Below, piece by piece: positions 14,565 to 28,296 of a stretch of 64,000 nucleotides of DNA. Source of the DNA: Physcia stellaris (Eukaryota > Ascomycota > Lecanoromycetes > Caliciales > Physciaceae); NCBI GenBank assembly GCA_018902385.1, contig JABSSW010000001.1, positions 930,001 through 994,000 on the forward strand, read 5' to 3'. The notes beneath the pieces are model-generated. The model saw only the letters and a list, made by a program, of their open reading frames with translations. It was not told the DNA's origin and made no database searches. Within the stretch, counting starts at the first letter, position 1, and each line of letters begins with the position of its first letter. Made by a program: the position numbers and the translations under genes.

Positions 14565-16373
14565 TGTTACGAACATGTTTGACAAATAGATTTGACAAAT
14601 AGATAATTGATATAATATTCGATCGAGCAACGAATTATGTTTTAATTTTACGTTGAAAAACGTGATTTGAAAAACGTCGCATAATTTTTGAAATTTCAAC
14701 ATTTTGTATTTATTTAATTTTTGCAAATTTCAAATTTTTTCGTTTAATTAATCAATAATACGTTTATTCAAACACGATTCAAATATTTTTTTTAAGTTTT
14801 CAATTTTTATCGTTCGTCGTGATATAAAAAGCGTTCAAAAATAAAACTTCAAATCGATTAAGTTTTTTTGACGAACAAACGACGAAAAATTTGCTAATCA
14901 ACAAACGATCAAAAAATTCTTCTGACGAGATATTTGACGAAAATCGTGAAATAACAAATCGAATCTTTACGCAATCGACGATAAAAAACGAAAAAAATTG
15001 ACACGATTAATTTCGTATTTTTGCAAAAAATCAAATTTTATCTCGTATTTTAAAACGAAAAATTTTTTTTGATCGTCAAAACAAAAAAAAATATTATCGA
15101 CACGATGCAAAATATTTTCAATTACGTACGAAATCATTTCAAAAATGATTCAAAAACATATGATAATTCAAATCAACAAACATCGAAAAATCGTGAAATA
15201 CGAAAAAAAAAATTTCGTTTTTTTCGATCGACGAAACATCAAAACGATCAAATCGTTTGACAAATTCATTTTGACAAAAAAAATTAAATTTTTACAAAAT
15301 ATTACAACGTAAAACGAAATGAATCATTTCGATTCGAAAATTATTTGAAATCATGCATATTTACGATAATTTTGAAATTGTTGATTTTTGCGCAAAAATT
15401 TTCGTGATTCATTCGAAAATCAAATCAATAAATTTTTTAATTCTGTCATAGTTTTCAACGAAAATCTTTTTGAAAAATTTTCGAACGATATTTTGAAATT
15501 TCGATATCATTACAATCGTTTTCAATTCGTGTCAATTGATCGAATTGATAAAAATGATCGAACATGATATTATTTGACAACGAAAAATTTGATAATGTTC
15601 GCGACGTAATGAACGATTTTTATCGCATTCATTTCACGATTGCAAATTCAAAATCGTTCAAAATGTTAATTTCAATATTTCAAAACGTCGTCAACGAATC
15701 AGATTTTTCAACGAATCGTCGTCGTTTTCGAAAAAAAATCGTCATGTTAACATTAATCGAAATTACATTCGATTAAAATTTGAAAATTTCGAATTCAATA
15801 CATTCATCTCGATTTCATTTTCGCAACGTTTTCGCAATTTCTAGTTTTCGTTATCGTTTCGATGTTATTTACAATCAGAATTTACGTCGCATGAAAAGTT
15901 GAATCATGTCAAAAATATTTTCAAAAATTGTTGTCAAATTTTATCGAATTTTGAAACAATAACGAAACATTTGAAAATAAAAAATGATAATCGTGAAATT
16001 TTCGAATTTTGCAAACATTCAAATCAATCAACAAGATTTTCAACAAAATTTTTCAATCTCGAAACAACAACGAATCGTCGAAACGACGTTCGCGTTTTTG
16101 TAAAAAAAAAAAATAATGTTACGAACATGATTGACAAATATTTCTGACAAAAAAATATTTTTTCATTTTTTCATTTTTTTTTTCGAATATGATGAAAAAT
16201 GTGTAAATCGAAAACGAATTATGTTTTAATTTTCGAAAAATTAACATTTTTGATTTGAACGATTTGATCGTTCGATCAAATCGAACAACAATTTTTGAAA
16301 AATTTTCAACACATTTTCAATTTATTCGTAAATTTTAAACAAATTTATTGTTTTCGTTTAATTAATCAATAAA
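14565..16373. mobile_element. Nested LTR-element fossil inside the Ty3/gypsy fossil
   Basis: Two related segments, 14,565-14,762 and 16,117-16,373, both begin TGTTACGAACATG and both end with TTAATTAATCAAT plus a few bases. Their ends match the ends of normal-composition LTR relics at 26,956 (start) and 22,896 (end), which identifies them as LTRs of one family. Their interiors differ in length and share scrambled blocks with 14,210-14,500, so rearrangement has occurred. The 1.3 kb between them holds short plus-strand frames (15,069-15,260; 15,564-15,776; 15,899-16,147) with no recognisable domain. The element is broken and its internal part is far shorter than an autonomous copy. Confidence 0.5.
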
Positions 16374-19300
16374 TATTTTATTTTGATTTTCGACGATTTG
16401 ATAGTTTTTTTATTGACATCAAATTTTTTTGAATTTTCGTTATGAAATTGTCGCAAAGTTTTTCGAAAATATTTAATAAACGATGCAAATTTTCAAATCG
16501 CGTTTTTATAATTTTTTCATTTTATTAAATAATAAAAATCGAATTCGTTGTAAAATTTGTTTGAAATTTCATTTGTTTTGAAAATTTTGTTGTTTTTAAT
16601 GATTTCGATTTCATAAATTTTTTTCGTGATTTTCATTTTTTTGTTCTCGTCGAATTCAATATTTTCAATTTAATACGAAAATTCAAAAAAATGTGACGTA
16701 TGCTTTTTTTCTTTTTTAAAATTGATTTTTTTTCAAAAAAGAAACGTAAAAAACGTCGTGAATACGTCAACGTTTGAATAAATTTAAACGATAAATTTAA
16801 TTTTTTATAGTTTTTAAAAATTGAAATGATTCAAAAAATTTTTATTTCAACTTTTTGTTTCGTTTAATTTTGATGTTTTTATCGTTCAAATTCACGTAAT
16901 TTTCGACGTTGTATAACATTGATTTTGTGCGTTCGTTTTTGTACATTGTTTGTTGTTGTTGTGTCACGAATAAATTGTTTTTCAATATTCGAAATAATTC
17001 AATTAAATGTTCAACGTGTTTCTTTGAAAATTTGAATTTAATTTTTTTGTTTCATGTTTTTTCGAAAAACATGCGAAACGAATATTCAAACATAATTTTA
17101 AACGAAAAAATGTTTGTGAATGCGTGTTTGTTATTGTTATAAACGAATTCAATTATGAACAACAATTTTATTCAATCATTTTGTTCGAAATTGACGAAAA
17201 CGCAAAAAAATTGTTTCATGATGTTGTTTATTCGTTCGATTTGTTCATCAATTTAAAAATGAAAAACGATTAACAATTTACGTTTAATTTTCAAAACGTA
17301 ACACAACGCATCGTTGTATTTGAATATAAAAATGAAATTTTTGTCGATAACGATTGACGAAAAAAAATCGTGAAATCGAATGATTTCGCGAAATAAAATT
17401 TCGATCAAATTTTTTGCGAAAATCGTTTTAATCATTAATATGTAATGAATCATTTTCGTTAAACGATTCACAATCATTAAAATCGAATCGTAAATCGTTT
17501 CATTTCACGTTTTATTTGAAAAAAATTTTGTCACGAAATTCATGAAAAAATCAATTCATTTAAATTCAAAAATCGAAAAAAAAAACTCGTCGTATGATTT
17601 GTATGATGCAATTTTGTTTCGTTTGCAAACGACGTATGTTTTACAATGTTTTTTGATTTGTTGTCGTATTTTAAAAATTTCGATAAAATTTTGATTCGAT
17701 CAATAATATTTTCGACATATCAATTTCAACGTTCGTTCGATGTCGAAATAATCAACGAACGAATTATCGTGATTGACACAAATAACGTTTTCACGCAAAT
17801 TCTTTGAAATGTAAACGACGTCGTCGTAATACAAAAATTCATTTTTGTTTTATCAATGATTTGTTTTTGTTTTCGAAATAATTAATTTTCGACATATTTC
17901 AAAAACGAATTGATTTTTAACAATCAAATCACGAACGAAATTCAATAATGATTGTGTTGATTCGTCGTTATATGTCATTTTTTTTCGTAAAATAATTTGT
18001 ATTCGAATTTTGTGCATTGCGCATTCAAATACAATCGTTGATTTTAATACAAAAAATTTTTATTTTATGAATGTCATGTTTGATTTTTGTTCAATCGAAT
18101 GTTTCGAATTTTTTGAATTTTTTGAATCGAATGTTTTTGAAACAACGTTGATTGAAATTCGATTTCGTTTTGAATTTTTTGAATCAAATGTTTTTGAAAC
18201 AACGTTGATTAATTCGATTTTTGAATCATTTAAATGCGATCGACGTTTCATGTTATACATCGTATTCATGAATCGTTTCATGACATACATCGCATTCATG
18301 ATTTTAATCGCATTTATTCATATTTTTTCGAAATGTTTCGAATTTGCGATTAATGATTTTTGTAATTGTTTCAAAATTTGACGATTGTTTTCGACGTTTT
18401 TTTCAATAATCATTATGTGATCAAATCGTTTTGAAAATTCGTCAACAAAATTCTTGTTATCGAGACGATAATCGATTAAAAAATTATATCGATTCAATTT
18501 TTGAATTCATCGAATTTGACGTGACGACAATTTAATTATAATTATAAATTGTTTCAAATTGCGATAATCAATAAAAATTAAAATTTGTTTTTTTGCGTTT
18601 TCGAAATAATGTTTTCATTGTTTGAACGAAATCACAATAATCAACAATTTTTTGTCATAAATTTCGTAATTGTATTCGATCGAAATCATTTTGCGCGAAA
18701 AATACGCAACAAAATGTCAATGATTTTCGTCGTTTTGTTGACATAAAATGATTTCGATAATTTTGTCGAATGCGTCGATTTCGATTCGAATAATACGTTC
18801 GAAATCGAAATGACGTAAAATTGATATTTCGATAAATGTTTTGCGAAATCGTTTGAAAATTTTCAACGTTTCGTTGATCAAAAAAATATGAATATTCGAT
18901 AATTTGTTGCGATTTGAATTTTGATTTCGTTTGCGTTTACGAGTATTTTTTCGTAATTTTTGCGATTTTTTTAGCATAACGATCAAAAATTCAACAAATT
19001 TATTAAATTGTTTAATGAATCGTCGATAAAAATTAACGATGTCGAAAAATTGCATAATGTCGAAAACGTTACGAAATACAAATCATTTTTTAATAATTTC
19101 GATTTTTTTGTTTTGCATTCGTATTTTTTTGAATGAAACAACGAATTCAAAAAAATTTATTTCGTCAACGAATCATTTGCATTTTTCAAAAACAATATAT
19201 ATTTTTTTTTTAAAAACGATCAAAAATTTATTTGATATTGTCGACATGAATTTCGACGTTTATCGAATAAATTACTATATCGTTCAAATATATTATGACG

Positions 19301-21762
19301 TTAATATCGAAACGAATCGTCAAAATTCGATTGATAAAATTTTGAAACGTCGTCGAAACGTTGATGAAATCGAAAAAAAATACGTTATATTCGAAATGAT
19401 TATATCGAATACGAAAAATTGTTTTTTATTCGTTTTTATGTTTGATACGCAATCGATGATAAACAACAATCAAATCGATATTGATATATTTGACGATTTT
19501 GTTGAATTTATTTAAATTTTCATCGATTAACGAAAAAAAAAATCTATTCTTTATCGTGAAAATATTGAGATTTTTGTAATTTACACACAATCGTAAATTA
19601 TCGTTTTTTTTAACAAACAAAATGAATACTTTTGCAAAAAATTGTGAAAATTGAATCAAATCGTTAATTAAATGTTTTTCGATGTAAACACGCAATATTT
19701 GAAATTCATTTTCAAATAAAAAATAAATTGATTCATGCGACGATTTTTTGTTTTTTTTAAATCAATAACATGATCGTTTGAATCATAATTCGATAATTCG
19801 TAAATTTTATTTTCGTTATCGAATTTTTTATACGTTTTCAAAATATCGAAAACGTGATTTTGATATCGAATTTTTTTTTCATTTCAATCAAAACAAATTT
19901 TATTTGAATTCGTTTTGAAACGTGCATTTAAATGCATGTCGAATTGTTTGTCAATATACATTCGTACGAACATGAAATACGTTTCAATTTCGTTATCGAT
20001 GACGTTTATGATCAATTGTTTTGATTCGATGTTCTCGATACGATTCGTCGTGAAAATGAGATTTTTTTTTTGCAACGTCAAATTTTGATATTGTCGTCGT
20101 TTCAATTCATTTTGATTTTCGAAAATTGTATTCAAAACATGTTTAACGTTAAATTTCAATTCAAATTCACGATCAAAAACGATTTTTCGAAAAAACGATT
20201 GATTTTTTTGACGTTTGACATTTCGAATTGTACGAAATAAACGTCATATGTTTTCAAACAATGATTGTCAATTGTTATTGCATCACAATTTAAAATTTCG
20301 AAACGACGAAAATCGAATTTTTTCGCATAAACACGATTTATCAAATTAATTTTCGTTTTTGTATCGAATATTGTTTTCGATTCGTTTCAAATTTGATTCG
20401 CATTTTGTATGTTAATTTTGATTTTAACGCATTTACGAATTACAAACTTTTTGAATTTTTTGTGTCGTTTTTTTTTGTTAACGTGATTTTTGTTCATGTT
20501 TGAAAAAAACGACGTATCGAAATCGAAATTCGAAATTTTTTTTAACGATTTGAACGAAAATCATCAAATCGATTAATTTTTTGATTGTTCAAAAATTTGA
20601 TTAACGAAAATGATTTTTTCTTTTTTGTTTGTACAAATTTCAATTTGATGATTTGATTTGTCAAATTCGATACAATTATTTTTGTTTTGAATTTTTTTGA
20701 ATTTGCGAACAAATCAACGATACATTCGAGTATTTTTCGATTTAATTGATTCGTGATTCGAAATGATTTTGTTAATATTTTTTATTTTTTTATTTTTGAA
20801 TTTCGCAGTTTTAAATTTCTCGTTTTCGCTTTCAAAATTGTCAATATCGAACGAGATTTTACGTTTTTTGAAATTTTTAATGTTTTTTTTTTCAAAATTT
20901 GAACGTTTTTTATACGTTTGAATTGTTCAAACAATTTCGTTTTTGTAAATTTTTTTTTTTTTGAAAAACATGCAACGAAATTTCAAACGTAATTCGTTAC
21001 GAAAATCGTTGAATTTTATTAAATTCGTGAGTTTGAATTCGAATTCAAATTTAACAAACATATTTATTCGTTCGACATTGTAATTTTTAATCGATTGAAT
21101 GTGATTTTGTTTGTGTTTGCGATATTTTTTCAAAAAATTCTGTTGCAACGTGATTGTTCGTTTCATGTCGTTTTTCAAAAAAATTTTGAATTCGTTTCAA
21201 ATATATTGTTTGATTGAATGAACATCGATTTTTGCGTTTCACAATTTATTCGCATTGTTTTGAAATTTGAAATAAATATTGACGTAAACGATTTTGATTC
21301 GATTCGAAAATTGAATTATATAATTCACGTTATTTTGCGCGAATTGATTTTTTATTTGTTTGCAATATTTTTTTCATTTTTTATAGTTTTTTTTTTCGTA
21401 TTGATCAAATGTAACATTTATAATTTTCATAACGAAAATTTTTCAAACGAAAACAAAAACAAAAGCAAAAAAAATAAAAATTGCAAATTTCGAACGTTCG
21501 ACATTTCGAATTTGAAATTTAATTTTTTTTTGTGATTTTTTTCGATTTGTTGTTTGTAATAAATCAATCAAAAAAATACGTCAACATTTTCAACAAATTC
21601 GAAAAACAAATCATTGTCGAAATTCGATTAAATATATGCGAAATTACAAAAATAAATATTGTTAAATATACACGAATGACATCATTTTGAAATATAATAA
21701 CGATTAGAATGTAAAATTCGTATTAGAAATAGTATAATTTAATGAATTATTGACATCAAAAA

Positions 21763-22029
21763 TGTATAATTTGAAATGTAATATATTGATTTATTAATCG
21801 TTACAAAACAAATTACGTTTTGCAATTGTTTTTTATTCATATTTTATTTATTCAATCGTACGAATTCGATAAATTTCGATTAAAAATTTTAATTTATTGA
21901 GTTTCGCGTTGATCGAATTGTAAAATGATTGAAATTAATTTTTTTCGAAATCATTCGAATTTCGATCATCGAATTGCTTGACGAAATGCGAATCGCATTT
22001 TCGAAAATTTGAAATTTTTATTTTTTACA
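21763..22029 (-). repeat. 5' LTR of the Ty3/gypsy fossil
   Basis: 267 bases with TG...CA ends, the direct-repeat partner of 13,641-13,907. It retains a few more CpA and CpT steps than its partner. Confidence 0.88.
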
Positions 22030-22659
22030 TTCACAATGAATTCATTATGTTTCGTTGTTTTCGTTAAATGATCAAAATCAAATTGAATTTATTATGTTTT
22101 TATTCGTTTATTGAATTTAATTGTAAAAAGTTTTGTTTATTTGAATGTTTGCGTATCATGAACGAACATAAAGAAAAAAAAATTCGATATAATGTGAAAT
22201 ATTATGCAAATGTATAATATTATTACATAATTACACGAAAATATCGAAATGAAAAACAAATATATGAAAATTTGTAAAAATTTATGTAAAAAAATTGATT
22301 TCTTGAATATGTCAAAACGAATTTCGATTTTAACATTCGATGTAATAAAATAACGATGTTAATTCGATGTTAATTTTGTCAAATGTTGAATTCGATATAC
22401 GTTCGTTACACAATAAACGATCAACGACGATTTTATTGTCAATCGTTTTCGAAAATGAATATCAAAAAAAAGAATAATTAACACAAAGCAAAAATTCAAA
22501 AATCGAAATTCAATAAAATTATATATCGAACGCAATGTTTTTGATTGTAAAATGTGTAAATTATGATTGTTTAAAAAAATGTTACAAACGATTTTGTAAA
22601 AAATCGAATATCAAACATATGACTAGTCACGTGCAACATGTCATGCGAATCAATTATCA

Positions 22660-22896
22660 ATTTTTTGTTACTTCTTTGCAACATCTCTATGTCATGTCAA
22701 TAGAATCTAATTCTATCGATTCTAGCGTTTCGTTGTCCGGTCATTTTCGCACTTCTTCTCGCCAACACTTTATCAATAAGTTTCGAGACTAGCGCGGTTC
22801 GGAGCTTGGTGTTCGCATACTATTCGCAACTTCAACATTCTGTATCTACTTGTTTCTTCAGACTTATTGTCTTCGTCTAGCTAGCCAATTAATACA
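22660..22896 (+). mobile_element. Normal-composition LTR relic
   Basis: The 3' end, ending CTAGCTAGCCAATTAATACA at 22,896, corresponds base for base to the ends of the hypermutated LTRs at 14,762 and 16,373 once C-to-T change at CpY is allowed for. The part 22,793-22,840 also matches 27,001-27,048 at about 80%. A TGTTAC start near 22,665 could be the 5' end. The relic ends only 26 bases from the stop codon of the MFS gene. It is not hypermutated although it abuts the hypermutated block. Confidence 0.6.
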
Positions 22897-22922
22897 GTCA
22901 ATCCAAGCACGGCCCATGACAG

Positions 22923-24643
22923 TTATTGACTTCGCTTTCCCTTCGATTCGAATGGCAGCAACAGACTAAGGATCACAAGCAAACCAAATAGCGCAGCGCA
23001 CACAAATAGGGGAGCAGTTGTCTTCACGTTCGCGTAGCTCCCAACTAAGACTCCAAGGATTCCTCCTACTCTGTTTACCACCACGCAAAGGCCGTAGCCT
23101 GTTGCACGATGAGCTGATGGCAATATCTCGGGCGTGTATGCGTAGATGGTCCCGTAGTATATGTTCGAGGCTGCGGTGATTGCAGCAGACACACCCACAT
23201 TTTGAGCTGGCGTCTTGATTTGGGTGTAACCGAATTGCAAAACCATTGTGATGAGAGCTCCAATGGCAAGAGTTCTCCTCCGCCCGACAAAGTTGGTCTC
23301 TACCAGGACTGCAGCGATGGCTGGGCCAAACAAGCCAGCGACCTGATTTACAGCATAGTTCCTCCATGTGGTGTAATTAGAGCTATCACCAGTATCTGCT
23401 CCTCGTGATTTTAGATAGAAGGGTAAGAAGACACTATATAGTGGACTGACCATGCCGATGATGAACCAGTTGGCAATGATGACCGTTGTTGACCAACCGA
23501 GCTTTCGAGTCTGGAACAGGCCTTTGAAATGCATCTTGATCCGAAGCGAAGACCAGACCGATTTTTCTGTATGAAGAATAGTCCCCTGGGTCCGAAGCTG
23601 GTCGAGGGTTAAGCTGTGTGTCCGCTTGTACTTTCTTGCAATGCCGTCGAGCACTGCAAATACTTCCTCGTCTCGGTTCTGGCTCAGTAACCATCGCGGT
23701 GTCTGTACCATTCGGATCAGTAAGAGGCGAGCAAGGGCCATTGTGAGGACGACAGCGCCGCAGGTGAAATGGAGGTAGCGCCAGCCCATGTTGTCCGCAT
23801 GAGTACAGGTAGCTGTTGTGGCATCCGGATCACAGCTGTAATTGCTCATGAAGCCCCAAGCGAACAAGCCTGTGATCGTGTACCCGACAGCCCACCAGAT
23901 CGACATAAATGTCACTAGCCAGGCTCTGTTCGTTGGCAGAAACTCTAAGAAGCAGGTGGCATCTAGGATGTAATTGCCACCTGCGCCAGCAGAGTAGATG
24001 GCGACCCTGGGACAATTATCATTTGGGGAGGATGAAAAATCGTAGACTGCGAGACTCACATCGCCGAGAAAGAGATATAGTTAGGCATTCATCCAGCTAT
24101 CAGGACGAAGACCGCACAGGACAGAAGACTCGTGTTGAAAGCAAGCTTCCTCCCAATGATATCTGCCGAGAATCCCCAAATACCGGCACCTACGAGTAGA
24201 CCGACTTGAGAAGCCAACGGTATTCCTGAGATGTGCTTGCTTGGTAAACCGTATTCTTGCTGAACGGCAGGGTTTGCAATTGAGTGACAGACAACGAGGA
24301 GCTATACTTATCAGACTTGGCGCTACACGATTGAGGAGGAGTAAAATTGTACCGAATCAACTGCGTATCCAAACCCATTGAGCACGAACATTTTCCATTG
24401 AAAGCCAGTCATGCCAATGCTGTCTATAGCCTCATTGACTAGTGCCATCTTCCTTGCAAGTACTGGGTCAATTTGCTCAACCGAGAAAACCTCCTTGACG
24501 GAGTCCAAAGATGAATCGTCGGAGGCATGTTGATGATATCCTACGGGATTCGAGGCTTTACTGTCGTATACGTCTTGACCCCGTTCAGCTATTTTGGGGT
24601 CGGATGCAAAGGTATAGTCCATCCTCCCTTCCTTCGTAGCCAT
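22923..24643 (-). CDS. MFS transporter, sugar/SV2-like type, with an in-frame TGA
   Basis: Exons 24,643-24,353, 24,301-24,060 and 24,006-22,923 give 538 codons plus stop. Both introns have GT-AG ends (GTACAA...TATAG; GTGAGT...CCCAG) and restore conserved family text across the junctions (GYAVDS/LLVVCHSIANPAV; SFSAM/VAIYSAGAGGNY). Visible landmarks are the loop GFSADIIGRK after the early helices, YSAGAGGNYILDAT, MGWRYLHFT, RWLLSQNRDEE and GRRRTLAIGAL; about 12 hydrophobic segments fit a 12-TM major facilitator. In exon 2 a TGA (24,091-24,089) stands between VFVLIAG and MPNYISFSAM, where relatives have a residue. No plausible intron removes it, so this allele is probably a pseudogene unless read through or a sequence error. 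The gene is divergent from the dioxygenase at 25,285, and its 3' end adjoins an LTR relic. Substrate is not determinable. Confidence 0.8.
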
Positions 24644-25284
24644 GGTGTCGAATTCTGGTCAATGCTCGAATGAAAACTGTCACTGGGCGATGTAGGCCAT
24701 GAAAGCCATTATAACGGGGAAACAAACCAAGGATCGAACACGCTCTAGCTATAAGCAATGTTCCCCCGTCGAGAACATCACGCCAAACATGGTCAAATAG
24801 CATCATATCGTCCTATGAAACTAGGCAGACTTCTAGATTGGGTCTCTGGACTGAGAGTCGGATGGCGTCTTATCAATGCTGGTCGGAGATGGAGATCTTG
24901 GGACGGCATTCTGCCTCGTGGTAGCACACGCTTCATGCATGTACTGGCAGCCCCGAGAGCAGGGTTCTGCGAACCAAAGCAATCTATTGGTTTTCGAGGC
25001 AATAGGCGAGCGCTGTCGCAAGAGAAGGTGGGTATGACGCCATACCTTTGACGAGCTGGATCATACATCGGGCTGTCCAATTTCACAGGGGTCTTATCAG
25101 TGCCGTGTGGAAGTCATCCTCTTTGAGTGGGTATGCAGGCGAGTTAGGACCTGTTGATTTGTCAGTTCCCCACATCAATGGCATGAGGGTCTAGATATAC
25201 ACCCATATAGGAGGAATGCGCGTTCCTCTCATGCCATGAATCTCCCCTGTCCCCGAAGACCTTGATAACCGCCCTGTGTCGAGT
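24644..25284. promoter_or_regulatory. Divergent promoter region between MFS and dioxygenase genes
   Basis: 641 bases separate the two start codons, so both genes must be driven from here. Open frames on both strands in this gap have no recognisable domain and overlap one another. I see no convincing named transcription factor site. Confidence 0.45.
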
Positions 25285-26635
25285 ATGGCGCTCAACTTCA
25301 TCACTCCAGCTGTGCGGGAATATACACCGCCACACCCAAAGCTTGAGGAATTCGTTCCCGAACCAGATCGCGCACTCTTCGCAGATCCGGAGAAAGCAGC
25401 TTTGCTAGCCAAAGCCACTGCCGTCGAAGAGATCTCACCTTATATCGGTACAGAACTGAAGGGAGTCCAATTGAGCAAACTTACGGACGCGCAAAAGGAT
25501 GAGCTGGCGCTGCTCGTAGCCGAGGTATTTTAATAAAGCCATCCATTATGCCCCATCTGGGTACTGTGACTGAACCTTGTAGAGAGGCGTCGTGTTCCTC
25601 AGAGATCAAGATATCACACTCGACCAGCAGCATGAGCTTGCGTCCTATTATGGCAAAGTAATCAACAGTAGATTAAGATGTACCCACGTTTGCTGACCCT
25701 GCGACAAGCAAGACAGAGATCCGAACCAGCAAGATCCAAAACATGTAACGATCATCGGGCGCGATGGGTACGAGATATTGTGGAGATCCCCGAAATTGAC
25801 GGGGCTAAAGTTTTCCGTAGGAATATCCGGCAGCACAATCACTTCGGAGCTGAATATCATGCGGATCATTCCTTTGAAATCAATCCGCCATCATATACTC
25901 TTCTTCGTATGGTCAAAACTCCACCGAACGGAGGCGATACTATCTTTACCAGCCAAACCGCACTGTTCGACAAATTGAGCGCGCCCTTCCAGAAGGCGCT
26001 TGAGGGATTGCATGCAGCACACTCTGCAGATGTAAGTCGTCGTTCTTGTCCGATCACGAAAACGACCTCAAGAGAAATATGGCTTACCAAATGAATCCAG
26101 CGAAGTTACCTCAGCTCAATAAACGGCGGTGGAGCGCCTTTACGAGCTCCGATCGCCACGGCGCATCCCCTGGTATGTCCACAGACTGGCTCTTACCTTT
26201 TTTGACCGGCCTAGATTGATACCTAACATCAATTTCATCAAGATCCGCACGCATCCCGTGACTGCCCTCAAAATCCTAAACTACAACCCCACCTTCGTAG
26301 ACCGCATCCTCGAGCTTAACGGCCAAGAATCAGCGCATATCCTCGCTTTCCTCCGCGAGCATCTCCTGCAGGCAGATGACCTTACTGTGCGGTGGAAGTG
26401 GACACCAGGTGCGGTAGCGTTTTGGGACAATCGAAATGTAGTTCATAAGGCGCTTCCTGGGGGCTATAATGTCACGCTGAGAGAAGGGAAGAGGACGGCG
26501 GTACATGGAGAAAGACCGTTCTTCGATCCGGAGAGGAGTGAGAGCCTAACTCAAAAGATGGAGAGGGAGGAGAGGGCGAGGGGGGCGAAAAGAGAGAAGA
26601 AGCATATGAAGAGTGAGCCGGAGCTAAACAATTGA
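25285..26635 (+). CDS. TauD/TfdA-type Fe(II)/2-oxoglutarate dioxygenase
   Basis: Six exons: 25,285-25,524, 25,583-25,657, 25,709-25,767, 25,821-26,031, 26,101-26,172 and 26,243-26,635, giving 349 aa. All introns are 50-70 bases with GT-AG ends. The junctions restore family text (LVAE/RGVVFLRDQD; GRDG/NIRQHNHFGAEYHAD). The iron-binding facial triad is visible as H138-x-D140 in EYHAD and H287 in FWDNRNVVH; R303 in REGKRTAVHGE is the expected 2-oxoglutarate carboxylate-binding Arg. Known relatives oxidise taurine, alkyl sulfonates or related acids, releasing sulfite; the substrate here is inference. The two small middle exons are the least certain part. The C-terminal tail is Lys/Glu-rich and not conserved. 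The divergent MFS gene suggests an uptake-plus-oxidation pair. Confidence 0.88.
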
Positions 26636-28296
26636 TCGGATTACTTTGGCACGTTCTGTATCATCGGAACCTAATTCACATCTTGTCGTACATCCCAGTA
26701 GTCTCACGGAGTTTGTTGTGGAGCGGATTTCCGTCGTTTTGTTCTAAAGAAAGGCATGAGAGTTCGCTCAGTCCAATTCAGATTCAGTTATTACTCTTAC
26801 ATTAACGGCGCGATGTGTGTTTTGTATATCAGCCCTGAATTATGTTAGTAATTATGTCTGGGCACCGAGGATGTCCCTTTGTTGCAGTGTTGGGACAGGT
26901 TTGTAGGAAGGTTAACTTTTCGAAAAGTCTTGTGATCATGACGTTTAATTACGTTTGTTACGAGCATGCCAGGCAGGTAGGCGGTTACGTTATGCGCTTA
27001 CGCGGTTCGAGACTTGACGTCCGCACACTATTTGCAACTTCCACATCATAACTGTGAGATGCCATGCATTGGTATGATACTAATATATAACTACACGAGA
27101 ATTTCTAAGTGGGGATCAAATATCTAAAAGGCCTGCGAGGTCATATGTAGGAGGTTTGGTAATTGGACTCTGAATGCGTCAAGGCGGCCCCAGCCCTGCC
27201 AATCGAGTAGTAGCTAATGGAGAGAAAAAATGTGTTCTGCGGGTGATGATACGTACATATGAAGCCTTAAAATTATTGAGGGAGTTAGATGGGTAAAATA
27301 ATTATGGGGTTAAAGTTGAGAGATATACGAGATGCTATGTGTGTACGATACTGTATAGAATATGATTTTTCTCTCGGTTTAGCATCCTGACGCTGGCACA
27401 GTGTCATTAGATCGTTGCTCAACTAGGACGTTCTATATTTGCCAATTGTGCTTCTCATCGGGCATCGCGTAGCAACGTAGGGTCAGTCAATTATACTGGA
27501 CAGGCTTCCCACACACCCGTCCTAGCCTAGCCCATATTCGGGTAGCAAATTTGGGATTTGGTCGTTAGAATATGCCAATGATACACTGCAGTCGTGTTGA
27601 TTGACGAAAGGAAAGTTGTGCTTTGTGCGATCAACACTGGGCCAGTCACGGGGCTTTTATCATCCAGCGTGATTAACTTGGTTAGATAAAAATGCCAACG
27701 GTTAAGGTACTGATTACGCTTTGATCCGGCTAGACGTTCATGAAAGACAGCCTTGCGAATGGCAGCCTCGTAAACTCATGACAATTGCATCCATCTTGAG
27801 CCAAATATGGGAGGGGATTTGGTTAAAGCGAACTCTGGTGCCTGTTGACTTCGCCTGTGATTCTTCTCGCACGAAGTTTAGGGTGTTGAGATGTGGCAAG
27901 GCCTTGACCCGTTCGGCAGCATGATGATGCTAAGTCTCATGCATACGGAATATGGGTCTGCCACGAATTCAATGGAGTCTCCGAAGAATCAAAGAAGAGG
28001 ATGCCCTCAAGGGCAGATTCGGATGACTTGCATCGAACAGCTTCGGCATACATTCGCACTGAAAATCTGAAAATTCGAAACAGGGTGCTCTTACTTGATG
28101 GTAGACACTTTTGATCCATTGATAGGTATTCCTTTATGGATTTGGTCCTCTTTATCTTATCGGTATTCTCCTTGTGTTGCTTGGCATTGGCAATGGGATT
28201 TTCCGAAATGGCTGTTTTTCACCTTTCCTTCCTCAATTCCCGTTTCTACAATCATTCGCCGATAGAGGAAGCTTTTCGACTTTGCCCGTCTGCAAG
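26636..28296. other. Intergenic stretch with an LTR relic and no recognised gene
   Basis: Apart from the relic at 26,956-27,050 I see no feature. Short open frames (for example 27,721-27,924) lack start context, domains and splice partners. Confidence 0.5.
26956..27050 (+). mobile_element. Normal-composition LTR relic, 5' part
   Basis: It begins TGTTACGAGCATGCC, the normal-composition counterpart of the starts of the hypermutated LTRs at 14,565 and 16,117, and continues into a part (27,001-27,048) about 80% identical to 22,793-22,840. It is a direct-orientation partner of the relic at 22,660-22,896. The far end is not recognisable. Confidence 0.55.

Larger units (their letters stand above)
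13641..22029 (-). mobile_element. Fossil Ty3/gypsy LTR retrotransposon
   Basis: Matching 267-base LTRs with TG...CA ends lie at 13,641-13,907 and 21,763-22,029. Between them, on the minus strand, recognisable fragments appear in Ty3/gypsy order: a possible gag part (about 21,180-20,930), aspartic protease region (20,344-20,156, with a DNHCLKTYDVYFV-like run), reverse transcriptase (19,695-19,426, with LRLCVNYKNLN), RT connection/RNase H region (19,055-18,717, with NFYRRFIKQF) and integrase core (17,477-17,253, with VNRLTKMIHYI). About 3.3 kb lies between integrase and the 3' LTR, much of it a nested element (14.6-16.4 kb). The copy is thoroughly broken, with many breaks in every frame. The LTRs differ at about a dozen positions, nearly all C/T or G/A, so the divergence reflects the mutation process and gives no clock age. 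No clear target-site duplication is visible. Confidence 0.85.
1..22620. repeat. AT-rich hypermutated transposon block
   Basis: The whole stretch is A/T-dominated and built of decayed mobile elements. I see no intact host gene. In two 300-base samples read base by base (1,021-1,320 and 8,041-8,340) there is no CC, CT, AG or GG at all, while CA, TG and CG are frequent. All six-frame translations longer than 60 residues that I inspected inside the block lack Pro, Gly and Trp, as expected when CC and GG are absent. Partial exceptions that still hold CT/AG lie at about 2,710-2,800, 3,600-3,850, 4,440-5,900 and 14,870-15,450. Composition changes abruptly to normal near 22,620. The stretches between the named elements (1-2,640, 8,190-10,110, 11,340-12,240) show only AT-rich sequence I cannot assign. 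Confidence 0.93.
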